Shown: positions 24,980 through 33,873 of the stretch, one piece after another | How the letters are laid out: each line of letters starts with the position of its first letter | Numbering within the stretch: the first letter of the stretch is position 1 | NCBI RefSeq assembly: GCF_016704835.1 | Contig: NZ_JADIZJ010000021.1 | Location: 248,001 to 312,000 of the forward strand | Source of the DNA: Sphingopyxis sp. | Lineage (GTDB): Bacteria; Pseudomonadota; Alphaproteobacteria; Sphingomonadales; Sphingomonadaceae | DNA: 64,000 nucleotides | Direction of reading: 5' to 3' | The notes under the pieces: model-generated | Told to the model about the DNA's origin: nothing | Databases searched by the model: none | The model's input: the letters and a program-made list of their open reading frames with translations, nothing else | Program-made: the position numbers and the translations under genes

Positions 24980-25502
24980 CTTGACCTGCGCTCCTTATCA
25001 TCCGGCGCTTTAGCGACTGCGCCGCGCCGGATATTTGATTGCTCGAGGCATTAGCACCAAATATTGATGCATCGCAACATGCACGGACATAGCTCCTCGG
25101 CGCCCATGATTCGTCCTTGCGCTCAGAACGAACGGTGAAAAGTCCATAGCATCGCAAAAGTTTCGTGCTCAAATCTGCCCGGCTGCGCAATCGCCGAACG
25201 ATTTCACTGACGTCTCGGCTGACGCCAGGCAATTTAGTTACAAACGAAACTGATGAAATGGAACTATTTTGCTCTTTCGGCCTGCCTGACACCCCTCAAC
25301 ACTTTATTTTCGCATTTTTGTGATTGGCCAGTCAGTTTCCCGTGCGGCAAAGGCGTGTTGCGCAAAAGTCACAGCGCGACCATTTCGGTGTCCCGGTGTC
25401 AGAAAAACTACATCAATCGCTTGTGTAGGGGGGGATTTCCGTCTTTCTAGGCGAAATTCAGCTTAATTTGAATTTTCTAAATCGTAACCGGGGAAATACA
25501 TC
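24980..25502. promoter_or_regulatory. 523-base AT-richer leader of the TonB receptor and phaR promoter region
   Basis: No credible gene in this stretch. Composition changes from GC-rich to AT-rich after about 25240 (runs such as TTTATTTTCGCATTTTTGTG and AATTTGAATTTTCTAAATCG), ending in GGGGAAATACATC before the receptor ATG. This looks like a long 5' leader or dense promoter. I saw no classical Fur box. Confidence 0.5.
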
Positions 25503-28500
25503 ATGAAGAAGACTAGCCTGCTGGTCCGGGGCTCTGCCCTGACTCTTGCATTGTTCAGCGCCATGCCGGCAATGGCCCAGGACGATACCGTTCCTGCGGA
25601 CGATGCGGCCGAAGCCGCCTCCGAAGGCACTATCGTCGTCACCGGCTCGCGCATCCGCCGTCCGAACCTGGATTCGACCGTGCCGATCACCTCGATCGCC
25701 GGCGAAAGCTTTTTGAAGCAGGGTCAGACCAACATCGGCGACACCCTGAACGACCTGCCGCAGCTGCGCAGTACCTTTGCTCAGCAGAACCCGGGCCTGG
25801 GCATCGGCATCGCCGGTCTTAACCTCCTCGATCTTCGCGGCCTCGGTACGCAGCGCACGCTGGTTCTGGTCAACGGTCGCCGCCACGTCCCCGCCGACAT
25901 TCTGAACAACGCGGTTTCGCCCGACGTCAACACCATCCCGAACGACCTGATCGAGCGCGTCGACATCGTCACCGGCGGCAACTCGGCCATTTACGGTTCG
26001 GACGCCATCGCGGGCGTTGTCAACTTCGTGCTGCGCCGCGATTACGAAGGCGTGCAGTTGCGCGCCCAGGCCGGCGTCACCGAAGAAGGCTTTGGCGGCA
26101 ACCAATATATGTCGGCCATGGTCGGCAAGAACTTCTCCGAAGGTCGCGGCAATATCACGCTGCACGGCGAATATGCCCGTCAGTCGCGCGTTTTCGCGTC
26201 GGACGTACCTGAGTTTCGTTCGAACGACGGATTTTTCATTGTCGATGCCGATTCCGCTGGCCTGACCGGCAACAGCGACGGTTTTCCCGATCGCGTGTTT
26301 CTTCGCGACGTTCGCAGCACGACGATCCATTTCAACGGCTTGATTCCGGTCAACCAGCGTTCGGACAACGCCGCCACTCCGGCGTTTGAATCAGGACTGT
26401 GCGGCAACGCATCGCTGGCGAACAATGGCGGCACTAACAGCACGGGTGTTCCGTTTAGCTGCACCTATGTCTTCAACGACCAAGGCCGTCTGCAGACCCA
26501 GACCGGTTCGCGCTTCGGTACCGGCATCAACAGCGGCATCATCGGCGGCAACGGCCAGACTGGTCGCGAAGGCAAGAACCTTTCGGTCCTGCCGTTTACC
26601 GAACGCTACAACTTCAACCTGCTGTCGCGTTACGAGTTCAGCGAAGCTGCCGAAGTGTTCGTCGAAGCCAAGTGGAACCGCGTCAACGCACTCGGCAACA
26701 ACGCCGGTCCGTCTTTCATTCAGGGCACCGGCGGCACGACCGACTTCCGCGAGCGCGCCCGTCTCGACAACCCGTTCCTGAACACGGCCGACCGCACTAC
26801 GCTCGCCAACGCCATTCTGGCATCGGGCTGCAACTCATCGCTGACGGTGACCTGCCCAGCCGCCGGCAATCTGACCGCTGCCAATATTGCAGCTATCGCA
26901 GACGGCAGCTATCGCTTCGTCGTTGCGCGCAACCTGCTCGACGTCGGTCTGCGTGATGAAAAGTTCCAGCGCGACACGTGGCGTGTCGTTGGCGGCCTGC
27001 GTGGCACGTTCAATGAAGACTGGAGCTACGAAATTTCCGCCAACTATGGCAAGTTCCGCGAAGATGTGACGACCGATGGCTTCATCGATCGCCAGCGCTT
27101 CGCCCTTGCCATGGATGCCGGTCGCAACCCGGTCACCGGCGCGATCCAGTGCCGGTCGCAGTTCGACCCGGCTTCGGCGGTTCCGCTGGTCGGCTTCGCC
27201 GCTCCTGCGTCCGCCAATGCCGCCCGTCTCGCAGCGGACATCGCGGCTTGCGTCCCCTACAACCCGTTCGGTTCGCCCGACAACAGCGCATCGGTCGACT
27301 ATTTCGCCCGCACCTTCACCGCCACCTCGGGGCTGTCGCAGTTCATCCTGTCAGGCTTCGTCTCGGGCGATACCAGCGGCTTCTTCAACCTCCCGGGCGG
27401 TCCGGTGCGCTTCGCACTTGGTGCCGAATATCGTGAGGAAAAGGCGTTCTACGAACAGGATCCGTTCGTAACCAACGGCTTCACCAACGGCGTGTCGATC
27501 CCGTCGTTCCGCCCCGATCCGTTCGAAGTGAAAGAGCTTTACGGCGAATTGCAGCTCCCGCTGCTCGCCGACATGCCTTTCGCGCATGAACTGACCGTCA
27601 GCGGTGCCGGTCGCGTGGCCAAATATCAGGGCGGCACCGGCACGGTGTGGTCGTACAACGCCGGTCTCGACTGGGCTCCGATCGAAGACGTCCGCTTCCG
27701 CGGCAACTACAGCCGCGCAGTGCGCGCGCCGAACGTTTCGGAAACGGCCTTCCCGCTGGTGCCAAACTTCGCGCCGGGCTTCACCGATCCTTGCGATCCG
27801 GGTCGTATCAATACCAGTGCAAACCGCAACGCGAACTGCACGGCAGATCTCGGCGCGCTGCTCGCTGGCTTCTCGGATACTACCTATTCACTGCCGATCG
27901 TCAGCGGTTCGAACCCGAACCTGGAAGCGGAAAAGTCCGACTCCTGGACCTACGGTGTGGTCATCCAGCCGCGCTTCGTCCCTGGTCTGAACCTGTCGGT
28001 CGACTATTACGACATCAAGGTGAAGGGCATCATCGCATCGCTGACGGCGCAACAGATCGTCAACAGCTGCTATGACGCGGCCGACCTCAACAACATCTTC
28101 TGTCAGCAGTTCACGCGCTTCCGCGGTCCGGGCACCGGCCCGAACGGCGAACTCGCAGGTCGTGTTCTGGGCAACTCGCTCGTCGCGGCGCCGCTGAACT
28201 ATGCCAGTCGCGAACGTAAGGGTATCGACGTCAACGTCGCATATCGGACGAACCTGGGCAACGATCTGGCGTTCAACACCAACCTGATCTACACCCACAA
28301 TCTGAAGATCAGCAACTTCCAGGATCCGACGAACCCGACCTTCGAAAACCGTATTCTCAGCGAACTCGGCGATCCGAAGAACGAGTTCCGTTGGGACGTC
28401 GACCTGAGCACCGGGCCGTTCACCTTCGGCTATCGCATGCGCTACATCGGTCCGCAGTTCATCAGCGTGTACGAAGATTACTTCGGCATCAACGGTGCGG

Positions 28501-28742
28501 CGACCGGCGGCAACCTCGACTTTGCCGACCGCGATACATATCCGGCGGTCTTCTATCACGACCTTCGCTTCGAATGGGACGTGAACAAGGAAGCCGGCGG
28601 TCCGAACCTCAACTTCTACGTCGGCGTCGACAACGTGCTTGACCGCATGCCGCCGCTGGGTTCGACGGCAACGGGTGCGGGTAGCGCGATCTACAACTTC
28701 CGTGGTCGCAACTTCTACGCTGGCGCACGCGCCCGCTTCTAA
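25503..28742 (+). CDS. TonB-dependent outer-membrane receptor
   Basis: 1079 residues with a signal peptide (MKKTSLLVRGSALTLALFSA, cleavage after AMA). A TonB-box-like EGTIVVTGSRIRRPNLDST segment starts near residue 41, and the plug domain runs to about residue 190 (LLDLRGLGTQRTLVLVNGRR, GGNSAIYGSDAIAGVVNFVL). A large 22-strand-type barrel with long Cys-bearing loops follows and ends in an aromatic residue (ARARF). The length and the VTGSRI start match the sphingomonad/caulobacter receptors for carbohydrates, peptides or other large nutrients rather than classical siderophore receptors. Two dioxygenase genes follow after a hairpin. Confidence 0.95.
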   Translation: MKKTSLLVRGSALTLALFSAMPAMAQDDTVPADDAAEAASEGTIVVTGSRIRRPNLDSTVPITSIAGESFLKQGQTNIGDTLNDLPQLRSTFAQQNPGLGIGIAGLNLLDLRGLGTQRTLVLVNGRRHVPADILNNAVSPDVNTIPNDLIERVDIVTGGNSAIYGSDAIAGVVNFVLRRDYEGVQLRAQAGVTEEGFGGNQYMSAMVGKNFSEGRGNITLHGEYARQSRVFASDVPEFRSNDGFFIVDADSAGLTGNSDGFPDRVFLRDVRSTTIHFNGLIPVNQRSDNAATPAFESGLCGNASLANNGGTNSTGVPFSCTYVFNDQGRLQTQTGSRFGTGINSGIIGGNGQTGREGKNLSVLPFTERYNFNLLSRYEFSEAAEVFVEAKWNRVNALGNNAGPSFIQGTGGTTDFRERARLDNPFLNTADRTTLANAILASGCNSSLTVTCPAAGNLTAANIAAIADGSYRFVVARNLLDVGLRDEKFQRDTWRVVGGLRGTFNEDWSYEISANYGKFREDVTTDGFIDRQRFALAMDAGRNPVTGAIQCRSQFDPASAVPLVGFAAPASANAARLAADIAACVPYNPFGSPDNSASVDYFARTFTATSGLSQFILSGFVSGDTSGFFNLPGGPVRFALGAEYREEKAFYEQDPFVTNGFTNGVSIPSFRPDPFEVKELYGELQLPLLADMPFAHELTVSGAGRVAKYQGGTGTVWSYNAGLDWAPIEDVRFRGNYSRAVRAPNVSETAFPLVPNFAPGFTDPCDPGRINTSANRNANCTADLGALLAGFSDTTYSLPIVSGSNPNLEAEKSDSWTYGVVIQPRFVPGLNLSVDYYDIKVKGIIASLTAQQIVNSCYDAADLNNIFCQQFTRFRGPGTGPNGELAGRVLGNSLVAAPLNYASRERKGIDVNVAYRTNLGNDLAFNTNLIYTHNLKISNFQDPTNPTFENRILSELGDPKNEFRWDVDLSTGPFTFGYRMRYIGPQFISVYEDYFGINGAATGGNLDFADRDTYPAVFYHDLRFEWDVNKEAGGPNLNFYVGVDNVLDRMPPLGSTATGAGSAIYNFRGRNFYAGARARF

Positions 28743-28765
28743 TCGCGACGCGATCGGAATAGATG

Positions 28766-28792
28766 GGGGGTCGGGACATTGTTCCGGCCCCC
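28766..28792 (+). terminator. Rho-independent terminator or attenuator after the receptor gene
   Basis: GGGGGTCGGGA pairs with TCCGGCCCCC around loop CATTG (two G-T wobbles), followed by TTTCTTT. It lies between the receptor stop and the GTG start of the hydroxylase gene. Partial read-through would give excess receptor over downstream enzymes. Confidence 0.75.
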
Positions 28793-28816
28793 TTTCTTTG
28801 GCCATAAGGATATGCC

Positions 28817-29968
28817 GTGCAGCTGAGCAACCAGGAGGCGGAGCGCCTGGCCAAAGAAGGCGTCGATGCATTGCAGCGCGGCCAGCCTGCCATCGCCCGC
28901 GCGCGGTTTGAAAGCATCGCGCAAAGCGGTCGCGCCAACGGCCAGATCTGGCTGCTCCTCGCGGTGGCGTGCCGCAGTGACAATGACAGCGGTGCCGAAG
29001 AAGCCGCGCTCGATCAATTGCTCACCCTCGAACCCCAGGCGGTGCGCGGGCACATCATGAAGGCCGATTGCCGCGCCAATGCCGGTGACGAACGCAGCGC
29101 CCTGCGCGGCTATGAAATTGCCCTGCTCATCGCCGCAAATCAGGAACTGCCCGCCGATCTGCGCGCCGAATTGCAGCGCGCCGAAGCGTGGGTCGCGCAG
29201 TTCAAGGCACGTGTCGTCGAACAGCGCGAGGCAAAACTGCTGGCGCGCGGCCTGCCGCCCGAAAAGCGCAGTCGCCGGTTCCAGCATTCGCTCGACATCC
29301 TCGCCGGACGGCGCCAGATTTTCGTGCAGGAACCGACCGGCTATTATGTCCCCGAACTGCCGCAGGTGCAGTTTTTCGACCCCGCCGATTTCGACTGGGT
29401 GCCCACGCTCGAAGCGGCGGCCGCAGCGATCAAGCAGGAAATCACCGCCTTGCTCGCGGCGGGTACCGACGGCTTTCGTCCCTATATGCAGACGCACACC
29501 GACCAACCGCGCGCCGACGTCAATCGCCTGCTGGACAATATCGACTGGAGCGCGCTGTTCCTCTGTGAAAATGGCACAATTTCCGACGACATCGTCGCGC
29601 GCTGTCCCCGGACATGGGCCGCGGTTCAGGCTGCCCCGCTACCCCACATAGTCAATTCGCCCACGGTGATGTTCTCGCTGTTGCGTGCTGGCGCGCGCAT
29701 CGCGCCGCATACCGGCACCCACAATGCCCGGCTGATCTGCCACCTGCCGCTGATCGTGCCGCCGAACTGTGGCTTTCGCGTCGGCAACGACGTGCGTCCG
29801 TGGGAAGAAGGCAAGCTGCTGATCTTCGACGACACGATCGAGCATGAAGCGTGGAACGACAGCAGCGAAGACCGGGTCGTGCTGATCTTCGATATCTGGC
29901 GTCCCGAACTCAGCGCGCGCGAACGCGAAGAAATTGCCGCCTTTTTTGCCGACCCGGCGCTCGGTTGA
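28817..29968 (+). CDS. Aspartyl/asparaginyl beta-hydroxylase with N-terminal TPR-like helices
   Basis: 383 residues. The N-terminal 130 residues are alanine-rich amphipathic helices of TPR type (ARARFESIAQSGRANGQIWL, ALDQLLTLEPQAVRGHIMKA). The C-terminal domain is an Fe(II)/2-oxoglutarate Asp/Asn beta-hydroxylase (PF05118): IAPHTGTHNARLICHLPL gives His298, FDDTIEHEAWN gives His343, and Arg353 binds 2-oxoglutarate. No signal peptide is seen, so it acts in the cytoplasm. The start is GTG at 28817 behind AAGGA; the nearby ATG at 28812 is closed by a stop. It is followed five bases later by a second dioxygenase. Confidence 0.88.
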   Translation: MQLSNQEAERLAKEGVDALQRGQPAIARARFESIAQSGRANGQIWLLLAVACRSDNDSGAEEAALDQLLTLEPQAVRGHIMKADCRANAGDERSALRGYEIALLIAANQELPADLRAELQRAEAWVAQFKARVVEQREAKLLARGLPPEKRSRRFQHSLDILAGRRQIFVQEPTGYYVPELPQVQFFDPADFDWVPTLEAAAAAIKQEITALLAAGTDGFRPYMQTHTDQPRADVNRLLDNIDWSALFLCENGTISDDIVARCPRTWAAVQAAPLPHIVNSPTVMFSLLRAGARIAPHTGTHNARLICHLPLIVPPNCGFRVGNDVRPWEEGKLLIFDDTIEHEAWNDSSEDRVVLIFDIWRPELSAREREEIAAFFADPALG

Positions 29969-29973
29969 CGCCT

Positions 29974-30954
29974 ATGCCCCAGCCAGACATCGTCGAACGC
30001 GCCAACGCTTTGCTCGGCGCCGGTCAGGCTCAGGCCGCTGTCGATTGCCTCATCGATGCCGCCAAACGCGACAACCCCGACGCGTTGCACGAACTCGCGC
30101 TATGGCATGTCTATGGCCATCCCGTACCGCGCAGCTTCGCCGCTGCCCGCGGATTATATGAAAAGGCCGGGATTGCCGGGCACAAGGCGGCGGCGCTCAC
30201 CCATGCGGTCTTCGTCGCGATCGGAGCGGGCGGCCCGGCCGACTGGCGCACGGCACTCGCGCTTGTTGAAAAGGCGGCCGCGCACGATCCCGCCGCCGCA
30301 CGCCAGCGCGATCTGATTGCGGCCATGGCGTTGACGCCTGCCGGCGCGCCCGCTTCGCTATTCGCACTCGAATCCTTATCGGTCAGCCCAAAGGTCGCCG
30401 TCGCGCGCGCACTTTTCACCCCCAACGAATGCGATCATATCGTGGCGCTATCGGCGCCCAAAATGGTACCTTCTGTCGTCGTCGATCCTGCCACGCACCG
30501 TCAGGTTCCACACCCCATCCGCACGTCCGAAGGCACGGTGCTCGGCCCGATCCAGCAGGACCTCGTCATCCACGCGCTCGACCGGCGTATCGCTGCGATC
30601 AGCGGGACACGCGTTGAGCAGGGCGAACCGCTGACTGTGCTGCGCTATGTGCCGGGCCAGCAATATCGCCTCCACCACGACTGCCTGCCGGGCGAACCCA
30701 ACCAGCGCGTGATGACCGCGATCATCTATCTGAGCGATGACTATGACGGCGGCGCGACGCAGTTTCCAGCGATCGATACCGAATTTCGGGGCGCGATCGG
30801 CGACGCGATCCTGTTCGTCAATACGCTGGCCGAAGGCCGGGTCGATGAACGCAGCCGCCACGCCGGCCTGCCGGTGACGCGCGGCGAGAAATGGGTCTGC
30901 ACCCGCTGGATCCGGTCGCGCGATTTCGATCCATGGGGGATGCGCCCGGCTTAG
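29974..30954 (+). CDS. Prolyl 4-hydroxylase-type Fe(II)/2-oxoglutarate dioxygenase with Sel1/TPR-like N-terminus
   Basis: 326 residues. Residues 1-125 are helical and Sel1-like (DALHELALWHVYGHPVPRSF, AARGLYEKAGIAGHKAAALT). The catalytic part has YVPGQQYRLHHD (His234, Asp236), YLSDDYDGGATQFP, His296 in RHAGLPVTRGEKWV and Lys306 for 2-oxoglutarate, the prolyl-4-hydroxylase signature. No signal peptide. The ATG at 29974 lies five bases after the preceding stop, so the two dioxygenases are co-translated. The end overlaps alr (convergent) by four bases. It probably hydroxylates a protein or peptide side chain; the target is unknown. Confidence 0.88.
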   Translation: MPQPDIVERANALLGAGQAQAAVDCLIDAAKRDNPDALHELALWHVYGHPVPRSFAAARGLYEKAGIAGHKAAALTHAVFVAIGAGGPADWRTALALVEKAAAHDPAAARQRDLIAAMALTPAGAPASLFALESLSVSPKVAVARALFTPNECDHIVALSAPKMVPSVVVDPATHRQVPHPIRTSEGTVLGPIQQDLVIHALDRRIAAISGTRVEQGEPLTVLRYVPGQQYRLHHDCLPGEPNQRVMTAIIYLSDDYDGGATQFPAIDTEFRGAIGDAILFVNTLAEGRVDERSRHAGLPVTRGEKWVCTRWIRSRDFDPWGMRPA

Positions 30955-31997
30955 CCCCAGACGCGTTCGAACCGGCTGCCCAGTCCGGTAAGCAGCTCAT
31001 ATTGAGATAGTCCGCTGCGCCCCGAAACCTCGGGCAGGTCGTAGCTGAGGCTGAGCCAGTCACCCTCACCCACTCCAGCCGCGTCGCTGGCGTCGAACGC
31101 GGTCAGATCCATCGACACGCGGCCAACAAGTGGTAGGGCCTGCCCCTGCCAGGTCGCACCGCCGCTGCCCGCGTGGCAGCGCAGATAGCCGTCGGCATAA
31201 CCCAGATTGGCGACAGCAATTCGGCAATCATGCGGCGCGGCCCAACTTGCGCCATAACCGACCGTCTCGCCCGCCGGAACCGTCCGCACTTGCAGCACGC
31301 GTGCGCCAGGAAAGGCGACCTGTCGGATATGCTCCGCCGCCTCGACGCGCGGAATGCCGCCATAAAGGGCAATTCCGGGACGCGTCAGATCAAAGGTATA
31401 GTCGGCGCCAAGGCAAATGCCGGCGCTATTCGCCAGGCTGTAGCGCCGCGCCGGAACGCGATCACGAAGCGCGCAAAAGGTCACGAGTTGCCGGGCATTC
31501 TGGTCGCAATCTTCGTCGGCCGACGCCAAATGACTATGCAGCGTTTCGATCGCGAGACCATCAAGCGCCCCGCCCAGTGCCTCCTCGACACGTAGCCCCA
31601 GCCGGTTCATGCCGGTATCGACCATGACGTCGCACCGCTGCCCCTCGCCTGCCTCACGCCAGCGCTGTACCTGCTCAACGCTGTTCAGCACTGGACGCGC
31701 CGGGAGCAGCCGCGCGGCAACCATATCGCTCTCGCCCACGCCGTGCAGGACCGACAACGACACGTTCGCGGGCAACGGCATCAGCGCCGCGGCCTCGGCC
31801 CAGGTGGCGACGAAGAAGTCGCGGCATCCTGCGGCCGCCAGATGCCGCATCACTTCGCGCGCGCCGAGCCCGTAGCCATCGGCCTTGAGCGCCGCCCCGC
31901 AAGCCGCCGCGCCGCTTTGCGCCGCGAGCCAGCGCCAGTTGGCAACGAGCGCATCGGACGAAAGGCGCAGACGGAGCGGTGACGGCACGGCGATCAT
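30951..31997 (-). CDS. alr: Alanine racemase
   Basis: 348-residue fold type III PLP enzyme supplying D-alanine for peptidoglycan. Lys39 in AALKADGYGLG binds PLP, and the second catalytic base Tyr lies in ETVGYGASW. The LTRPGIALYGG and VGRVSMDLTAFD motifs are present. The start is the ATG at 31997; 12 further codons upstream are possible but lack a ribosome site. The gene lies downstream of a transporter on the same strand and its end overlaps the convergent dioxygenase gene by four bases. Confidence 0.93.
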   Translation of the reverse strand: MIAVPSPLRLRLSSDALVANWRWLAAQSGAAACGAALKADGYGLGAREVMRHLAAAGCRDFFVATWAEAAALMPLPANVSLSVLHGVGESDMVAARLLPARPVLNSVEQVQRWREAGEGQRCDVMVDTGMNRLGLRVEEALGGALDGLAIETLHSHLASADEDCDQNARQLVTFCALRDRVPARRYSLANSAGICLGADYTFDLTRPGIALYGGIPRVEAAEHIRQVAFPGARVLQVRTVPAGETVGYGASWAAPHDCRIAVANLGYADGYLRCHAGSGGATWQGQALPLVGRVSMDLTAFDASDAAGVGEGDWLSLSYDLPEVSGRSGLSQYELLTGLGSRFERVWG

Positions 31998-32042
31998 GGC
32001 TGTGCCCCTATACGGGTTCGCGGGCGCCGCCAATGGGCTGGA

Positions 32043-33677
32043 TCAAGCCGCCGGCGGCGGCGTGGAGGGCTTTTTGTCCCACTCGCCCTCGACAGGATCC
32101 TTCATCATGAAAACCGTGACGAGGAACGCGACCAGCACCACGAACCAGGTGTACCACAGCCCCGAATAGGCGTTGCCGGTCTTGGCGATGATGAAGCTCG
32201 CGATCAGCGGCAGGAACCCACCGAAATAGCCGGTTCCGATATGATAGGGGATCGACAGCGACGAGTAACGGACGTGGGGCGGGAACATCTCCGACAACAA
32301 TGCTGCGACGGGGCCATAGGTGAACCCCGACAAGGCGCTGAGCCCGAGCAGCGCGAGGAAGATCACCGCAATGCTGCCCCAGCCGGGGATCTGCTTGGCA
32401 AAATCGTAGCCGGTCGCTTCGAGCGCGGGCCGGAGCAACGCCGGATCCTCGCTCGCCACCTCGCGGTCGCCGATGCGGATCGCGACGCTGTCGAACCCAC
32501 TATCGGTCGCCGCGACCGCATAAGGTACACCGAGCTTGGTCAGCTCACCCAGCGTCTTGCCGCACGCAGTTTCCTGCTGCTGCGCGAAGGGATCGAAATC
32601 GCACCGCGATCCGCTGACCGTCACCGGCGCGCGCTCGGCGGCGGCCTGCAGCGACGGGTTGGCGACGCTGCCCATCCACCAGAACAGCGGGAACAGCAGC
32701 ACCAGCGTGACGCCATAGCCCCAGACGATCGGCTTCTTGCGCCCGACGCGATCGGACCAATGCCCGGCCCAGATGAAAAAGCCCATGCCAACCGCGGCGG
32801 CGACGCCGACGATAATCTCGGCGGCAGTATCATCGACCTTCATCGGGCCTTTCAGGAAGGAGAGGCCCGAGAACATCGCGGTGTACCAGATCACGGTCAG
32901 GCCGGCAGCGATTCCGAACAGCGCGATGAAGATGCGGCGCGGGTTGCCCGGGTAGGTGAAGCTTTCCTTGAGCGGATTCTTCGCCAGCTCGCCCTGGTCT
33001 TTCATCGCTTTGAATACCGGGCTTTCGGACAGTTTGAGGCGCATCCACAGCGAAATCGCGAGCAGGATCAGCGACAGCAGAAACGGCACGCGCCACCCCC
33101 AGCTCTCCCACACCGCATCGGGCATCAACGCCTTGCATCCCAGCACGACGATCAGGCTGAGCACGAAGCCGCCGACGACGCTCGCCTGGATAAAGCTGGT
33201 GTAGAAACCACGCTTTCCGGGCGGCGAATGCTCGGCCACGTAAACCGCGGCGCCGCCATATTCGCCGCCGAGCGCCAGCCCTTGCAGGATACGCAGCAGG
33301 ATGATGATGATCGGCGCCGCGATACCGATCGTCGCCGCCGACGGGATCATGCCGACCCCGGCGGTGGCGATCCCCATCAACGTGACGGTGACGAGAAACG
33401 TATATTTGCGACCCAGCCTATCGCCAAGGAAGCCGAACAACACCGCGCCGAGCGGACGGAATCCGAAGCCGACCGCGAACCCCGCCCAGACAAGCAGCGT
33501 TTCCAGCGTCGCATTGTCGCTCGGGAAAAAGGCTCTGCCGATAATCGCGGCCAGAGTGCCGTAGATAAAGAAATCATACCATTCGAACACCGTCCCCGCC
33601 GATGAGGCGGCGATGACCATGCGAATTTCTTTCTGGGTTGGTTCGTAAACGGCGCCCGCGGCACTGGCTTCGGTCAT
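32043..33677 (-). CDS. MFS transporter, metabolite:H+ symporter (MHS) type
   Basis: 544 residues with twelve predicted membrane helices. MHS markers are FEWYDFFIYGTLAA in helix 1, GFLGDRLGRKYTF after helix 2, LRILQGLALGGEYGGAAVYV in helix 4-5 and PPGKRGFYTS. A roughly 95-residue hydrophilic loop with two cysteines (CDFDPFAQQQETACGKT, residues about 345-440) lies between helices 8 and 9, longer than in typical family members. Relatives carry proline/betaine, shikimate or dicarboxylates. The substrate is not evident. The start is the ATG at 33677; upstream in-frame codons overlap a repeat. Confidence 0.9.
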   Translation of the reverse strand: MTEASAAGAVYEPTQKEIRMVIAASSAGTVFEWYDFFIYGTLAAIIGRAFFPSDNATLETLLVWAGFAVGFGFRPLGAVLFGFLGDRLGRKYTFLVTVTLMGIATAGVGMIPSAATIGIAAPIIIILLRILQGLALGGEYGGAAVYVAEHSPPGKRGFYTSFIQASVVGGFVLSLIVVLGCKALMPDAVWESWGWRVPFLLSLILLAISLWMRLKLSESPVFKAMKDQGELAKNPLKESFTYPGNPRRIFIALFGIAAGLTVIWYTAMFSGLSFLKGPMKVDDTAAEIIVGVAAAVGMGFFIWAGHWSDRVGRKKPIVWGYGVTLVLLFPLFWWMGSVANPSLQAAAERAPVTVSGSRCDFDPFAQQQETACGKTLGELTKLGVPYAVAATDSGFDSVAIRIGDREVASEDPALLRPALEATGYDFAKQIPGWGSIAVIFLALLGLSALSGFTYGPVAALLSEMFPPHVRYSSLSIPYHIGTGYFGGFLPLIASFIIAKTGNAYSGLWYTWFVVLVAFLVTVFMMKDPVEGEWDKKPSTPPPAA

Positions 33678-33718
33678 GGTCTTCTGGCTCCCCCACCCGT
33701 TCGGGCTTCTTTCTCTTC

Positions 33719-33796
33719 CGTTCGCATCGAGCAAAGTCGAGATGCCTCGCGGGCATCGTCGACGCAGGGTGTCTCGACTTCGCTCGATGCGAACGG
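33719..33796. repeat. Family B intergenic palindrome (copy 1)
   Basis: CCGTTCGCATCGAGCAAAG plus TCGAGA on the left pairs with TCTCGACTTCGCTCGATGCG plus AACGG on the right, 24 of 25 bases. It lies in the divergent gap between the transporter and the cyclase. A second copy is at 48714. Confidence 0.85.
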
Positions 33797-33873
33797 TTAC
33801 GCTACGTCTAGTTGCCCGATGGCTGTGCGCAAGTCTTCTTGGCGCGGATGGAATATGGTGCCAGACTGCACAA

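Noticed and set aside
25022..25292. A minus-strand frame upstream of phaR in the AT-rich leader.
   Set aside because: No ribosome site and no coding-like composition; it reads into the phaR gene in another frame.
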